From CAVVJA01 sp963779485 (GTDB lineage: Bacteria > Actinomycetota > Actinomycetes > Mycobacteriales > Jatrophihabitantaceae), in contig CAVZYJ010000005.1 of NCBI GenBank assembly GCA_963779485.1, positions 310,001 through 374,000 of the forward strand: a stretch of DNA of 64,000 nt. The letters are read 5' to 3'. The position numbers were made by a program, and so were the translations under genes. The notes below the pieces were generated by a model, which was not told where the DNA came from, did no database searches, and saw nothing but the letters and a program-made list of their open reading frames with translations. This document shows, piece after piece, positions 1 through 9,126 of the stretch. Each line of letters begins with the position of its first letter. The first letter of the stretch is position 1.

Positions 1-1
1 T

Positions 2-1147
2 CCGGCCCCGACCTTCGAGGCGATCGCGCCGCTCGGAAAGAGCGCCTCCAAGGACGAGCGGCAGCAGCGTAACCAGCAGATTCGCCGCCAGCTGTCGACG
101 CTGACGACATGGTGGATCCGCCGCATGGTGGCCGTCGAGGAGCCGTTCGGTGAGAAGCTGACATTTCTCTGGCATAACCACTTCGCGACGGCGGCCACCA
201 AGGTCCGTCGCCCGGCCTGGATGGCCGGCCAGAACGAGACGCTCCGGCGGGCCGGCCGGGGCGACTTCCGGACGCTCGCCCTGGCGATGCTCACCGATCC
301 GGCGATGCTGTTCTGGCTGGACGGGCAGAAGAACTCAGCCGCCGCGCCCAACGAGAACCTCTCGCGCGAGTTCATGGAACTGTTCGCGCTCGGGCACGGC
401 GACGGCTACACCGAGCAGGACGTGCGCGAGGGCGCCCGGGCCCTGACCGGTTGGCGGTTCCGCGCCGACGGCACCGCCTTTCTCAGTGCCCGGGCGCACG
501 ACAACGGCAGCAAGACCGTGCTTGGCGTGACCGGCAACCTCGACACGACCGGGTTCTGCGACGCGGTGCTCGCCCGGCCGGCCTCGCCTCGTTTCGTGGC
601 GTCGCGGATCTGGTCCCAGCTCGTGTCGGCGCGTCCGCCCGATGCGGCGACCCTCGACCGGCTGGTCGCGGCCTACGGGAGCCGACGTGACCTCGGCGCG
701 CTGCTGACCGCGATGCTCACCAGTCCGGAGTTCATCACGGCAGCGGGCACGATCGTCGTCGACCCGGTCGAGTGGTTGATCGGCGCGGTTCGCGCGTTGC
801 GGGTTCCGGTTGCGGACGACGCGGCCGCCCTGAAGCTGGTGGCCGTGCTCCGGGTTCTTGGCCAGATCCCGTTCTATCCGCCCAACGTCAGCGGCTGGCC
901 GTCGGGAGCGGCCTGGCTGTCGACGGCGGCGGCCGACGCCCGGATGCAGGCTGCGACCGCACTGGCCGGCAAGGCCGACCTGGACGCAGTTCGCGGCTCC
1001 ACTGCCGCCAAGGTCGATGCGGTCGGCCATCTGCTCGGTGTCGGCTCCTGGTCACCGCGAAGCTCAGCGGTACTGGCCGAAGCGGCCGCCGACCCGCGCC
1101 GGCTGGTGGCGATCGCGCTGAACACGCCCGAGTATCTGACGAACTGA
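2..1147 (+). CDS. DUF1800 family protein, 5' end outside window
   Basis: The frame is open from base 2, so the gene begins upstream of the window and only its C-terminal part, about 380 residues, is present. The motif WHNHFATA, followed by ENLSREFMELFALGHG and a YTEQDVREGARALTGW block, is typical of DUF1800. These proteins are usually exported and encoded next to a DUF1501 protein, as here: the next gene starts 7 bases after this stop. The biochemical role of the pair is not established; a role in exported or surface polymer metabolism has only been guessed. The family call is firm, the function unknown. Confidence 0.9.
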   Translation, partial: PAPTFEAIAPLGKSASKDERQQRNQQIRRQLSTLTTWWIRRMVAVEEPFGEKLTFLWHNHFATAATKVRRPAWMAGQNETLRRAGRGDFRTLALAMLTDPAMLFWLDGQKNSAAAPNENLSREFMELFALGHGDGYTEQDVREGARALTGWRFRADGTAFLSARAHDNGSKTVLGVTGNLDTTGFCDAVLARPASPRFVASRIWSQLVSARPPDAATLDRLVAAYGSRRDLGALLTAMLTSPEFITAAGTIVVDPVEWLIGAVRALRVPVADDAAALKLVAVLRVLGQIPFYPPNVSGWPSGAAWLSTAAADARMQAATALAGKADLDAVRGSTAAKVDAVGHLLGVGSWSPRSSAVLAEAAADPRRLVAIALNTPEYLTN

Positions 1148-1153
1148 GGGCTC

Positions 1154-2392
1154 ATGGACACCATCACTCGCCGCCGCTTCCTGGTCGCTTCGGGCGTCAC
1201 GGGAGGCGTGGCCCTTGCCGCCGGATCCGGATTGGTCACCTGGCACCAGCTGTCCCAGCGGGCCGCCTCCGATCCGCAACCGGTCGGCTCCAAGATCCTC
1301 GTGATCGTGACGCTGTACGGCGGCAACGACGGCATCAACACGCTTGTGCCGTACGCCGATCCCGCCTACCACGACGCGCGGCCGGAGCTGGCCTACGCCG
1401 AGGGCGACGTGCTGCACCTGGACTCGTCGCTCGGCCTGAACCCGGCCCTGAAGGGCCTGGCCGATCTCTGGGGCGGTGAGCGGCTCGCGGTCGTGCGCGG
1501 CGTCGGCTACCCGAAGCCTGACCACAGCCACTTCCGCTCGATGGACATCTGGCAGACGGCATCCCCGGACACGCCGGTCAACACCGGCTGGATCGGTCGA
1601 TGGCTGGACGCCACCGGCGACGACCCGGTTCGGGCGGTGAACATCGGAGCGGTGCTTCCTCCGCTCGCGGTGGGCACGAAGTCGGCCGCGGCCGCTCTCC
1701 CGCTGGGCCGCGACATCCCGCTGCCGAGCGCCCTGGAGACGGCCCTGCGCGGGCTGGGCCAGCCCGACCCGTCCGACTCGTCAGCGGAGGCGATGGTCAC
1801 GGCGTCCTATCGGGCCGAGCGCACGGCGGCGGCCACCTTCGACTCGGTGCTCGACCCGAGCTCGACCCAGCCCGACCACGATCAGACCGCCGCCGCCGGG
1901 TCCGCCGGCGGCCAGCAGAGTCTCAAGGCTCAGCTGGATGTTGTCGCGCGCTGCATCAAGGCCGGCGTCCCGACGTCGGTGTATTCGGTGAGCCTCGGCG
2001 GTTTCGATACCCACGCCGACGAGAAGGGCACCCAGCAAACCCAACTCGGCGTCCTGGACACGGCGCTGTCCGGTTTCCTCGAGGACATGGCCGGCGATCC
2101 CCGCGGCCAGGGCGTGGTCGCGCTCGTCTACTCCGAGTTCGGCCGGCGGGTCACGGCCAATGCGTCCCAGGGCACCGACCACGGCACCGCCGGCCCGGTG
2201 TTCCTAGCCGGGCGACCGGTCAAGGGCGGCTTCTACGGCACGGAGCCGTCCCTCTCGGATCTGGACAACGGAGACCTCAAGGTCACGACCGACTTCCGCG
2301 ACGTCTACGCCGAGCTGCTGCACAAGGTCCTGGACACCGACCCGACAGCGGTCATCGGCAGCTCGCGGTCGGAGCTGGGCTTCATCGTCTGA
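1154..2392 (+). CDS. DUF1501 family Tat-exported protein
   Basis: This 412-residue protein starts with a twin-arginine signal (TRRRFLVASG, residues 5-14, then a hydrophobic Ala/Gly stretch), so export in folded form is expected. The body has the DUF1501 hallmarks GGNDGINTLVPY, an FRSMDIWQTA block and a C-terminal EFGRRVTAN...TDHGTAGP block, related to the alkaline phosphatase/sulfatase superfamily. It follows the DUF1800 gene by 7 bases and is surely co-transcribed with it. Downstream, purS ends convergently 25 bases away. The substrate is unknown. Confidence 0.9.
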   Translation: MDTITRRRFLVASGVTGGVALAAGSGLVTWHQLSQRAASDPQPVGSKILVIVTLYGGNDGINTLVPYADPAYHDARPELAYAEGDVLHLDSSLGLNPALKGLADLWGGERLAVVRGVGYPKPDHSHFRSMDIWQTASPDTPVNTGWIGRWLDATGDDPVRAVNIGAVLPPLAVGTKSAAAALPLGRDIPLPSALETALRGLGQPDPSDSSAEAMVTASYRAERTAAATFDSVLDPSSTQPDHDQTAAAGSAGGQQSLKAQLDVVARCIKAGVPTSVYSVSLGGFDTHADEKGTQQTQLGVLDTALSGFLEDMAGDPRGQGVVALVYSEFGRRVTANASQGTDHGTAGPVFLAGRPVKGGFYGTEPSLSDLDNGDLKVTTDFRDVYAELLHKVLDTDPTAVIGSSRSELGFIV

Positions 2393-2401
2393 GGCGCCTC
2401 T

Positions 2402-2415
2402 GTCCCTCGCGGGAC
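2402..2415. terminator. small hairpin between convergent genes
   Basis: GTCCC and GGGAC form a five-base stem around a four-base loop, exactly between the convergent DUF1501 and purS stop codons. There is no U tract. It may act as a weak bidirectional terminator; the evidence is only position and symmetry. Confidence 0.3.
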
Positions 2416-2417
2416 CG

Positions 2418-2651
2418 CTAGCCACGGTAGATCGCGAAGTCCTCGATCACCGGGTTGGCCAGCAGCGTGTCGGCCACCCTGGTCAGGGTCGCGTCGTCGA
2501 CACTGTCGGCCACGTCGAGCTCGAAGTGCTTGCCCTGACGCACACCGATCACCCCGTCGATGCCGAGCCGACCGAGCGCTCCCAGAATCGCCTGACCCTG
2601 AGGATCGAGGATCTCCGGCTTGAGCACGACGTCGACCACCACCAGGGCCAC
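2418..2651 (-). CDS. purS: phosphoribosylformylglycinamidine synthase subunit PurS
   Basis: This 77-residue protein matches PurS: it opens with the beta strand VVVDVVLKPEILDPQG, has the IGALG-like helix with GVIGVRQGKHFEL, and ends in LLANPVIEDFAIYRG. PurS is the small subunit that, with PurL and PurQ, makes FGAM from FGAR in purine synthesis. It lies 45 bases downstream of purC on the same strand. PurQ and PurL, which normally follow in actinobacteria, are absent: the next gene is the convergent DUF1501 gene. The locus is therefore rearranged or split in this genome. Confidence 0.93.
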   Translation of the reverse strand: MALVVVDVVLKPEILDPQGQAILGALGRLGIDGVIGVRQGKHFELDVADSVDDATLTRVADTLLANPVIEDFAIYRG

Positions 2652-2696
2652 GCCAACCCCCTCCGACCGACCAATCCGTGAGCATAGCCGGGCATC

Positions 2697-3585
2697 TCAG
2701 ACGCCGTCCGGCCAGTCGGCGAGGCTTCGGCCGGTCAGCAGCTCGTACGCGCGGACGTAACGGTCGCGCGTGGCGGCGACGACCTCGTCCGGTAGTGGTG
2801 GCGGCGGCGCGCCGCTCCGGCGATCCCAGCTCGCAGCGGGTGAGGTGAGCCAGTCGCGCACGAACTGCTTGTCGTAGCTGGGCTGGCTACGTCCTGGCTG
2901 CCACTGGTCGGCCGGCCAGAACCGCGACGAGTCGGGCGTGAGCACCTCGTCGGCCAGCACGACCCGACCGCTCGGAGTCGAGACCCAGCTCGATCTTGGT
3001 GTCGGCGAGGAGCACGCCGGCATGCCCGGCCAGCCGAGCGCCGCGCGCGTAGACCGCGAGCGTGGTCTCTCGCAGCTCGCGGGCCCGATGCTCCCCGACG
3101 AGGCCCGCGACTTCGTCGAACGTCATCGGCTCGTCGTGCTGACCCCGCGACGCCTTCGTCGACGGGGTGAAGATCGGCTCGTCGAGACGCGACCCTTCCC
3201 GCAGGCCCGGCGGAAGGGCCAGCCCACTCACCCGACCGCCCGCCTGATAGTCCGCCCACCCCGAGCCGGCCAGGTAGCCGCGGGCCACGCACTCGACCGG
3301 AATCATGTCCAGCGGGCGGCACAGCATCGCTCGGCCTCGCCACTGCGGCGGAATCGCGGGGCCGTCCGCGCTGATCAGATGGTGCGGGACGACGTCGGCC
3401 AATTGCTCGAACCACCACACCGAGAGCGCGGTAAGCACTCGCCCCTTGTCCGGGATCGGCGTGTCCAGGACGAAGTCGTAGGCGGAGATCCGGTCGCTCG
3501 CCACCATGAGCACCGCGCCGTCGACGGTGCGATAGAGATCTCGGACCTTGCCCGAATGCACCGGCATCAGGCCGTTAGCAGTCAC
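2697..3585 (-). CDS. purC: SAICAR synthetase PurC, one frameshift
   Basis: PurC joins CAIR and aspartate to give SAICAR. The N-terminal part (from MTANGLMPVHSGKVRDLY) shows the family motifs SDRISAYDFVL, PVECVARGYLAGSGW and LADTKIELGLDS. The frame then runs out, and the protein continues in another frame as SGRVVLADEVLTPDSSRFW through PSYDKQFVRDWL to the C-terminus. The break lies near 2,968-2,972, where one surplus base in a GC-rich run restores a full-length protein of about 295 residues when removed. I read this as a sequencing or assembly error in an essential gene. It lies upstream of purS in the same direction. Confidence 0.9.
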
Positions 3586-3660
3586 CGGGCGATCGTCGCA
3601 GGCGCACTCAGACGTTGGTCGCGGGGCCCGACGGGCGGCGTCCGACCCCGCGACCCTCGG

Positions 3661-4002
3661 TCACCGAGGCCAGCTGAGCTGGGTGACCTCACCTCCGGCA
3701 ATCTCGACGGTCAGTTGCGGCCGACCGTCGAGGCGCTCGTAGAGCTCGTAGCGGCCCTCGCGCAGCTCGGGAAACACTGCGCTCCACGCGGTCCCGGCCG
3801 CCACCGGGCGCCCCACAACGGCGACGTGCGAGACATGCGCCGGCCGGCTCTCGCCGACCGACCGGATCTCGATCTCCACCCCGGCCAGGCTCTCGGGCAT
3901 GGCCATCACGAGCGCCCCGACGTCCCCGCCGATGTCGAGGACGACTGGACCCTGTCCGGCGTGCGGATTCTCGTGATGCGAATGGGCCACGGCGGCGGTC
4001 AT
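3661..4002 (-). CDS. conserved small protein, phospholipase-like label, function unknown
   Basis: This 113-residue soluble protein begins with a His-rich stretch (HSHHENPHAGQG), which could bind metal, and then a beta-rich domain (VVLDIGGDVGALVMAMPESLAGVEIEI). Proteins of this type are common in actinobacteria, often labelled phospholipase without evidence. There is no signal peptide or membrane segment. Its start overlaps the end of the DUF4331 gene by four bases, so the two are translationally coupled; a shared role with the exported DUF4331 protein is an inference from that. Confidence 0.65.
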   Translation of the reverse strand: MTAAVAHSHHENPHAGQGPVVLDIGGDVGALVMAMPESLAGVEIEIRSVGESRPAHVSHVAVVGRPVAAGTAWSAVFPELREGRYELYERLDGRPQLTVEIAGGEVTQLSWPR

Positions 4003-5399
4003 GGCGACGTAGTGCCCGGCATGGTCTGGTAGCCGCCGCCGGGCAGGGGGACGTACGGGAATGTGTTCAGGAAGGCCGGGAGGTTGTTGCTCGCCGGTGG
4101 ACCTGCTGTCCCGTCCTGGATGAGTGCGGCCGCCCCGTCGGGCGTGAACGACGGGTCGACGAGCGGGATGGTCAAGCCCGCGATCGCGCGCAGCTCGACG
4201 GTGACCACGTCGTCGGCCAGGCGGCGGCCGTTGGGGAAGCCGGCTGGGTCACCGGCCACCAGGCCGAGCGGGTTCGGCTTGGTCGCCGGCGGGATGGCCA
4301 GGTTGAGCCGTAGCAGGTCGGCCTGGGTGGCGCCGGTGAAATTCTGAAAGCCGGGGACAATGCCCGCCGGGATGCCGGTGAGCAGGATGGCAGCCAGGTC
4401 GCCCCGGGGCTTCTTGGCCGCTACGTACGCAGCCAGGTGCGGGAACACGCCCGGATACAGCACCGGCAGCAGCCCAGCAAGCTCCGGATGGAGCACGAAT
4501 TGGGCGAACTGATTGTCGTCGCTGGGTTCGACTCGGTTCCAGCGATCCTTCCTGGCCATCGGCACGATGACCTCGTTGAACAGCGGGTTGGCGAGGCGGG
4601 AGACCTGGCGGAACGGCCCGTGCCATTGCCACCCGTGCTGGTCGTCCCAGACCTTGGACCGCTGCCGGCTGGCACTCGCGTAGACGCCGATCACCGAGTC
4701 CTGCGCCTTGGGGTCGGTTGGGTTGTGCCCACCGACGGTCAGATCGGTCTTGGGCACCTGGAGGGCGATCGTGTGCACGTTGGTGGCCTGCGTCGCGTTG
4801 ACGCCGGCGGCCGCAGCGCTCGGGATCAAGTGGTGGTCCTGGAACGGCCGCAACGTGCCGAGATCGAAGATGCTGCCCAGGTCGACGTGGAAGCTCTCCC
4901 CGCGCTGACCGGCGAACACCTTGCGGCCGCCGGGCAAGTGATAGACGGCCTGGGTGGCCAACGCCGCGTAGTTCGGCGTACTGCGGACCCCGACGTTGAC
5001 CGGCGGGCAGAGCAGGCCGGTTGCCAGCCGCTGGGGCGCCTTGCCCCGCTGCACGCGGGTGACCGAGTAGGTCTGGGGGCGGTTCCAGGCGGCGTCATGG
5101 ATGTTGGTGATCTGGCCCGTGTTGTACAGGAAGGTGTTGGGGTTGCGGATCGTCGTGGTGAAGCGGAACTGGTAGGTGATGTCGTCCTGCGCCTTACCCC
5201 GGTTCGAGATGTTGATCTCGTAGAGCACGTCGTCGCCGAACTCGTAGAAGTTCGGGCCGCCCTCGGGGATCTGAGACGGGATGAAGTTGGCGATCAGGGT
5301 GACGGTGTTCGGCTTGTCCGGACTGACGAAGGCGTAGGTGTCGGTGTTATCGGCGACCGGGTCCTTGCTGATCTCCGGCGCTTCCCGGTGGGACGACAT
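3999..5399 (-). CDS. DUF4331 family protein
   Basis: The start is set at MSSHREAPE, the conserved opening of DUF4331 proteins; a longer open frame upstream overlaps the preceding gene and has no family similarity. The 466-residue protein contains the conserved DNTDTYAFVSPDKPNTVTL segment near the N-terminus and DDVVTVELRAIAG near the C-terminus. The function of the family is unknown. It sits in an apparent three-gene operon: it starts four bases after a small Tat-exported protein and overlaps the following 113-residue gene. It has no signal peptide of its own. Confidence 0.85.
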   Translation of the reverse strand: MSSHREAPEISKDPVADNTDTYAFVSPDKPNTVTLIANFIPSQIPEGGPNFYEFGDDVLYEINISNRGKAQDDITYQFRFTTTIRNPNTFLYNTGQITNIHDAAWNRPQTYSVTRVQRGKAPQRLATGLLCPPVNVGVRSTPNYAALATQAVYHLPGGRKVFAGQRGESFHVDLGSIFDLGTLRPFQDHHLIPSAAAAGVNATQATNVHTIALQVPKTDLTVGGHNPTDPKAQDSVIGVYASASRQRSKVWDDQHGWQWHGPFRQVSRLANPLFNEVIVPMARKDRWNRVEPSDDNQFAQFVLHPELAGLLPVLYPGVFPHLAAYVAAKKPRGDLAAILLTGIPAGIVPGFQNFTGATQADLLRLNLAIPPATKPNPLGLVAGDPAGFPNGRRLADDVVTVELRAIAGLTIPLVDPSFTPDGAAALIQDGTAGPPASNNLPAFLNTFPYVPLPGGGYQTMPGTTSP

Positions 5400-5403
5400 G
5401 GGA

Positions 5404-5655
5404 TCAGCCCTTCGCGGCGTGGTTGAGCCGAGCGACGAGCTCCTGGTCGTGGACGACGACCTCTCGCTCCCCGACCAGCAACGCGACCTCGGAGGTGCGC
5501 ACGTCGGTGACGTAAGCGACGAGCGGTCCCTCCGCGTCTCCGATGTCCGGTGGCTTCGGGGCGGCTGCAGCCGACGGAACAGCCGCCGCCACACCGGCCG
5601 CGGCAGCTCCAGCCCCGGCGATCGCCAGGAATCCTCTGCGCGACGTGTCCTTCAT
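5404..5655 (-). CDS. small Tat-signal protein upstream of DUF4331
   Basis: The 83-residue product starts with MKDTSRRGFLAIAGAGAAAA, a clear twin-arginine signal with a probable AAA cleavage region, leaving a mature domain of about 50 residues (LVAYVTDVRTSEVALLVGER). A strong ribosome binding site, GGAGGAGG, lies just upstream of the ATG and decides the start against a longer frame. It is the first gene of the operon with DUF4331. No family is recognised. The 232 bases upstream, to the divergent hydrolase, hold no gene I can see. Confidence 0.75.
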   Translation of the reverse strand: MKDTSRRGFLAIAGAGAAAAGVAAAVPSAAAAPKPPDIGDAEGPLVAYVTDVRTSEVALLVGEREVVVHDQELVARLNHAAKG

Positions 5656-5887
5656 CTGACGTCCTCCTCCTGCGTCCGTCGTTGCTTTCGGGAGAACTTC
5701 GTGGCCTGGTTCACATGCGGTTCCTAGGTCACGGCAATCTAACGAAAACTTAACGCACAGACCGGCCATACCTGGCAAGCCCGGCACACTGCTCCCGCTG
5801 ACAAGCTGGTCAGGGTGGCTGGATGCCCGTTAGGCGAACTCGAGTCGATGTCCGTTTGGCGGTACCGCTTCTGGAAGGATTTCGATC

Positions 5888-6796
5888 ATGACGGGCGCCG
5901 TGACGGTACGGGCTGGTGTGTTGGACGTCGGGTACGAGCGGTCGGGTAACCCTTCGGGATGGCCGGTGGTGCTGCTGCACGGTTTTCCCTATGACGTGCG
6001 GTGTTTCGACCGTGTCGCCGTCGTGCTAACCGACGCTGGGGCCGATGTCGTGGTGCCGTATTTGCGAGGCTACGGATCCACCACGTTTGCTGAGGCGTCG
6101 ACGCTGCGTTCCGGTCAGCAGGCTGCATTGGCACACGATCTGCTGGCGTTGATCGAGGCCTTGGATCTGCGAAAGCCGGTGGTCGCAGGTTTCGACTGGG
6201 GTGGCCGCGCGGCGTGTCTTGTGGCCGCGCTGTGGCCCGAAAAGGTCGCGGGTCTGGTCACCGTCAACGGATACAACGTGCAGAACATCGCGGCGGCGAA
6301 CGTCCCGGCCACACCGGAGGTCGAGCGCTCGTTCTGGTACCAGTACTACCTGCACGGCGAACGCGGCCGTCAGGGCCTGAGCGCTCACCGCGCTGAATTC
6401 GCCCGTCTACTCTGGCGCGACTGGTCACCGACCTGGCGGCACAGCGACGCCGACTTTCAGGCCACGGCCGGCTCGTTCGACAATCCCGACTTCGTCGACG
6501 TTGTGGTGCACTCCTATCGGCATCGCTTCGGCCTGGTACCCGGAGACGAGGCCTACGAGGACATCGAGGAACTCATCGCCGAGCAGCCACCCATCACCGT
6601 GCCCACGATCGTGATCGACTCCATCCACGACGCGGTCACCCCGCCCACGTCGCTCGCGGCGCACGCCGCGCACTTCACGAAGCTGATCGACTACCGGCGG
6701 GTCGCATCCGGCCACAACCCGCCGCAGGAAAACCCCGACGAGTTCGCCGACGCAGTCCTGGCGCTCCACCACGCACAGCAGGATGTCAGCGTCTAG
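5888..6796 (+). CDS. alpha/beta hydrolase, epoxide hydrolase-like
   Basis: This 302-residue protein has the alpha/beta hydrolase fold: an oxyanion HGFPYD motif near residue 32, a nucleophile elbow GFDWGG with Asp instead of Ser (as in epoxide hydrolases and haloalkane dehalogenases), a lid region, and a C-terminal catalytic His in ASGHNPPQENPDEF. The Asp nucleophile makes epoxide hydrolase or dehalogenase chemistry likely, with the epoxide type better matched; the substrate is unknown. A GGAAGG-type ribosome binding site precedes the ATG. The gene stands alone between minus-strand genes. Confidence 0.85.
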   Translation: MTGAVTVRAGVLDVGYERSGNPSGWPVVLLHGFPYDVRCFDRVAVVLTDAGADVVVPYLRGYGSTTFAEASTLRSGQQAALAHDLLALIEALDLRKPVVAGFDWGGRAACLVAALWPEKVAGLVTVNGYNVQNIAAANVPATPEVERSFWYQYYLHGERGRQGLSAHRAEFARLLWRDWSPTWRHSDADFQATAGSFDNPDFVDVVVHSYRHRFGLVPGDEAYEDIEELIAEQPPITVPTIVIDSIHDAVTPPTSLAAHAAHFTKLIDYRRVASGHNPPQENPDEFADAVLALHHAQQDVSV

Positions 6797-6921
6797 CCGG
6801 ACGGGCGGCCGGGGGCAACAAGCTCTCGCGTGGGCTGGGATATGCGCGGTCTGCGAGTCCGATACCGGCGTGAGCGAAGCGGTAGGCCGCCGGCCACGGG
6901 TCGACCGGCAGCCCGGCAGCC

Positions 6922-8358
6922 TTAGAGAATTGCCTCGGGCTGGTACCCGGCCGCCGCCGGGTCGCTCGTGAGAACCGCGCCGACGGCCGCGACCACGGCG
7001 GCGGTCTGAGCTCGGGCGGCGCCGGTGAAGGTCCGCGGATCGGCGAGCAGCGCGTCCAGCTCGGCGGCCGAAAGGCCCAGCCGGGAGTCGGCCGCCAACC
7101 GGGTGAACAGGTCGTTGGTCTCCAGGCCCTTCTCACGCATCTCCAGGGCCACCTCGACCGCATGCGTCCGGATCAGCTCGTGCGCCGTCTCCCGGCCGAC
7201 GCCTCGCCGCATCGCGGCGACCAGAACCGCGGTACTGGCCAGGAAGGGCAGGTAGCGGTCGAGCTCGCGGCCGATGACCGCGGGATAGGCGCCGAACTCG
7301 TCCAGGACGGTCAGCGTCGTCTCGAGCAGCCCGTCGAGCGCGAAGAACGCGTCCGGCAGCGCGACGCGGCGCACGACCGAGCAGGACACGTCGCCCTCGT
7401 TCCATTGGTCGCCGGCCAACTCGCCGGCCATGCCCGCGTATCCCCGCAGCAGCACCGTGAGCCCGTTGATCCGCTCGGCCGACCGGGTGTTCATCTTGTG
7501 CGGCATGGCCGAGGAACCGACCTGCCCGGGCCGGAAGCCTTCGGTGACGAGCTCGTGACCGGCCATCAGCCGGATGGTCGTCGCGAGGGACGACGGCCCG
7601 GCCGCCAGTTGCGCGAGCGCAGACAGCACGTCGTAGTCGAGTGAGCGCGGATAGACCTGACCGACGCTGTCGAGCACGCGGTCGAACCCGAGGTGGAAGG
7701 CGACGGCGGACTCGAGTGCCCCCAGTCGAGCGAGGTCGCCGCCGAGAAGATCCAGCATGTCCTGGGCCGTGCCGACCGGGCCCTTGATCCCCCGGAGCGG
7801 ATAGCGGGCGATCAGCTCGTCCAGCCGGGCCACGGCCACAAGCAGCTCGTCGGCCGCGGACGCGAATCGCTTGCCGAGCGTGGTGGCCTGAGCAGCCACG
7901 TTGTGGGTGCGGCCGGCCATGACCAGCTCGTCGTACTCGACCGCGCGCCGGGCCAGCCGGGCGAGCACCGCGAGGGCCTTGTGCCGCACGAGCTGCAGCC
8001 CTGAGCGCACCTGCAGCTGCTCGACATTCTCGGTCACGTCGCGGCTAGTCATGCCCTGGTGGATCTGCTCGTACCCGGCGAGCGCGGCGAACTCCTCGAT
8101 CCGGGCCTTGACGTCGTGCCGGGTGACCCGCTCCCGCGCGGCGATCGAGTCCAGGTCGACGTCGTCAATCACCGCTTCGTACGCCTCTAGGGCGCCGTCC
8201 GGCCCGTCGACGCCCAGATCCTGCTGGGCGCGCAGCACAGCGACCCAGAGCCGGCGCTCCAAGACGATCTTGTGCTCGGGCGACCACACCGCGGTCATGG
8301 CCCGGGAGGCGTAACGGCCGGCCAAGATGTTCGGGATCACCGCCTTGCCTTCGGCCAC
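6922..8358 (-). CDS. purB: adenylosuccinate lyase PurB
   Basis: PurB releases fumarate from SAICAR and from adenylosuccinate. The 478-residue protein carries the fumarase/aspartase superfamily signature GSSAMPHKMNTRSAERI (about residues 281-297), which includes the catalytic serine loop, and the conserved GMTSRDVTEN and GRTHNV segments (His152 being the likely acid/base). Length and motifs are those of the longer actinobacterial PurB. It belongs to the split minus-strand purine locus. The 125 bases between it and the convergent hydrolase gene are otherwise empty. Confidence 0.95.
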   Translation of the reverse strand: MAEGKAVIPNILAGRYASRAMTAVWSPEHKIVLERRLWVAVLRAQQDLGVDGPDGALEAYEAVIDDVDLDSIAARERVTRHDVKARIEEFAALAGYEQIHQGMTSRDVTENVEQLQVRSGLQLVRHKALAVLARLARRAVEYDELVMAGRTHNVAAQATTLGKRFASAADELLVAVARLDELIARYPLRGIKGPVGTAQDMLDLLGGDLARLGALESAVAFHLGFDRVLDSVGQVYPRSLDYDVLSALAQLAAGPSSLATTIRLMAGHELVTEGFRPGQVGSSAMPHKMNTRSAERINGLTVLLRGYAGMAGELAGDQWNEGDVSCSVVRRVALPDAFFALDGLLETTLTVLDEFGAYPAVIGRELDRYLPFLASTAVLVAAMRRGVGRETAHELIRTHAVEVALEMREKGLETNDLFTRLAADSRLGLSAAELDALLADPRTFTGAARAQTAAVVAAVGAVLTSDPAAAGYQPEAIL

Positions 8359-8416
8359 CCCGCCATTGTCCCTGGTTGCCCGGCACGCCGCTCGGGCGCC
8401 TGCCGGCGGCGAGCGG

Positions 8417-9073
8417 TCAGGTCAGATCGAGGCGCGGGTCGTTCGCCAGGTTCTCCATCGCGCGCGTGGACGCGCGCTGCCCGGTCGGGCCGGTCATCAG
8501 CACATCGATCGTGGCTCCCTGCCCCGTCACCCGCACGAGCTCAGCACGCACATCGTTGCCTGCACTCTCGAGGCGGAGCACCTGCGAGGGCCGGTGGGAC
8601 CCGAGAACGTCGACGCTGTTCGCGCTGACGATCGTGACGTCAACGGTCACGCCGCCGGGGTCGCGCCCGGTCAGTGACGCCCCGCAGATCCGCCCGAGGG
8701 TGCCTTGGCCGCGCTCGCCGCCGACCAGGGCGAACGTCGGAAACCAGGAGCGCAACGCGGCGACCAGCGGGTCTGACTGGATCGGCAGGATCGGAGCGAC
8801 GCGGGCGTCGTCCGGACAGCCGACCGGCGGCGGCGTGGCGGCGGTCGTCACGATCGGCGACGGCTCGATGGTGACAACCGTGGCCGGCTCCCGCTGGGTG
8901 TGGCCGGCCAGCCAGCCGACGGCGCCACCACCGGCGAGCAGGGCGATCGCACCGAGCACGAGCCACCCGGAGACCCGTCGGCGTGGCTCGATGACGTCGA
9001 GACCATCGTCGGACCCATTCGCTCCGCCGATCTCGACGACGTCCACGCCCCGGTCGTCAGCGGGTGCCGCCAT
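8417..9073 (-). CDS. single-pass membrane protein with extracytoplasmic domain
   Basis: From MAAPADDRG the protein is 218 residues: a short acidic cytoplasmic head, one transmembrane segment (WLVLGAIALLAGGGAVGWLAG), then a Pro/Thr linker and an outer domain of about 150 residues with two cysteines (GCPDDAR, RICGASL). A longer frame to 9,112 exists, but its extra residues overlap the space before purD. No family is recognised. It lies between purD and purB on the same strand, which may only reflect co-transcription. Confidence 0.6.
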   Translation of the reverse strand: MAAPADDRGVDVVEIGGANGSDDGLDVIEPRRRVSGWLVLGAIALLAGGGAVGWLAGHTQREPATVVTIEPSPIVTTAATPPPVGCPDDARVAPILPIQSDPLVAALRSWFPTFALVGGERGQGTLGRICGASLTGRDPGGVTVDVTIVSANSVDVLGSHRPSQVLRLESAGNDVRAELVRVTGQGATIDVLMTGPTGQRASTRAMENLANDPRLDLT

Positions 9074-9126
9074 ACGAGAAGCATGAACTCCGGTAATGCA
9101 CCCGGCAACCAATCCATCGGCTCGGG

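Noticed and set aside
2938..4032. 364-residue open frame opposite purC
   Set aside because: It is antisense to the well-supported purC and the 113-residue gene and resembles nothing.
4437..5426. 329-residue open frame on the plus strand
   Set aside because: It is antisense to DUF4331 in a high-GC region, has no family motif and an Arg/Val/Asp-rich composition typical of shadow frames.
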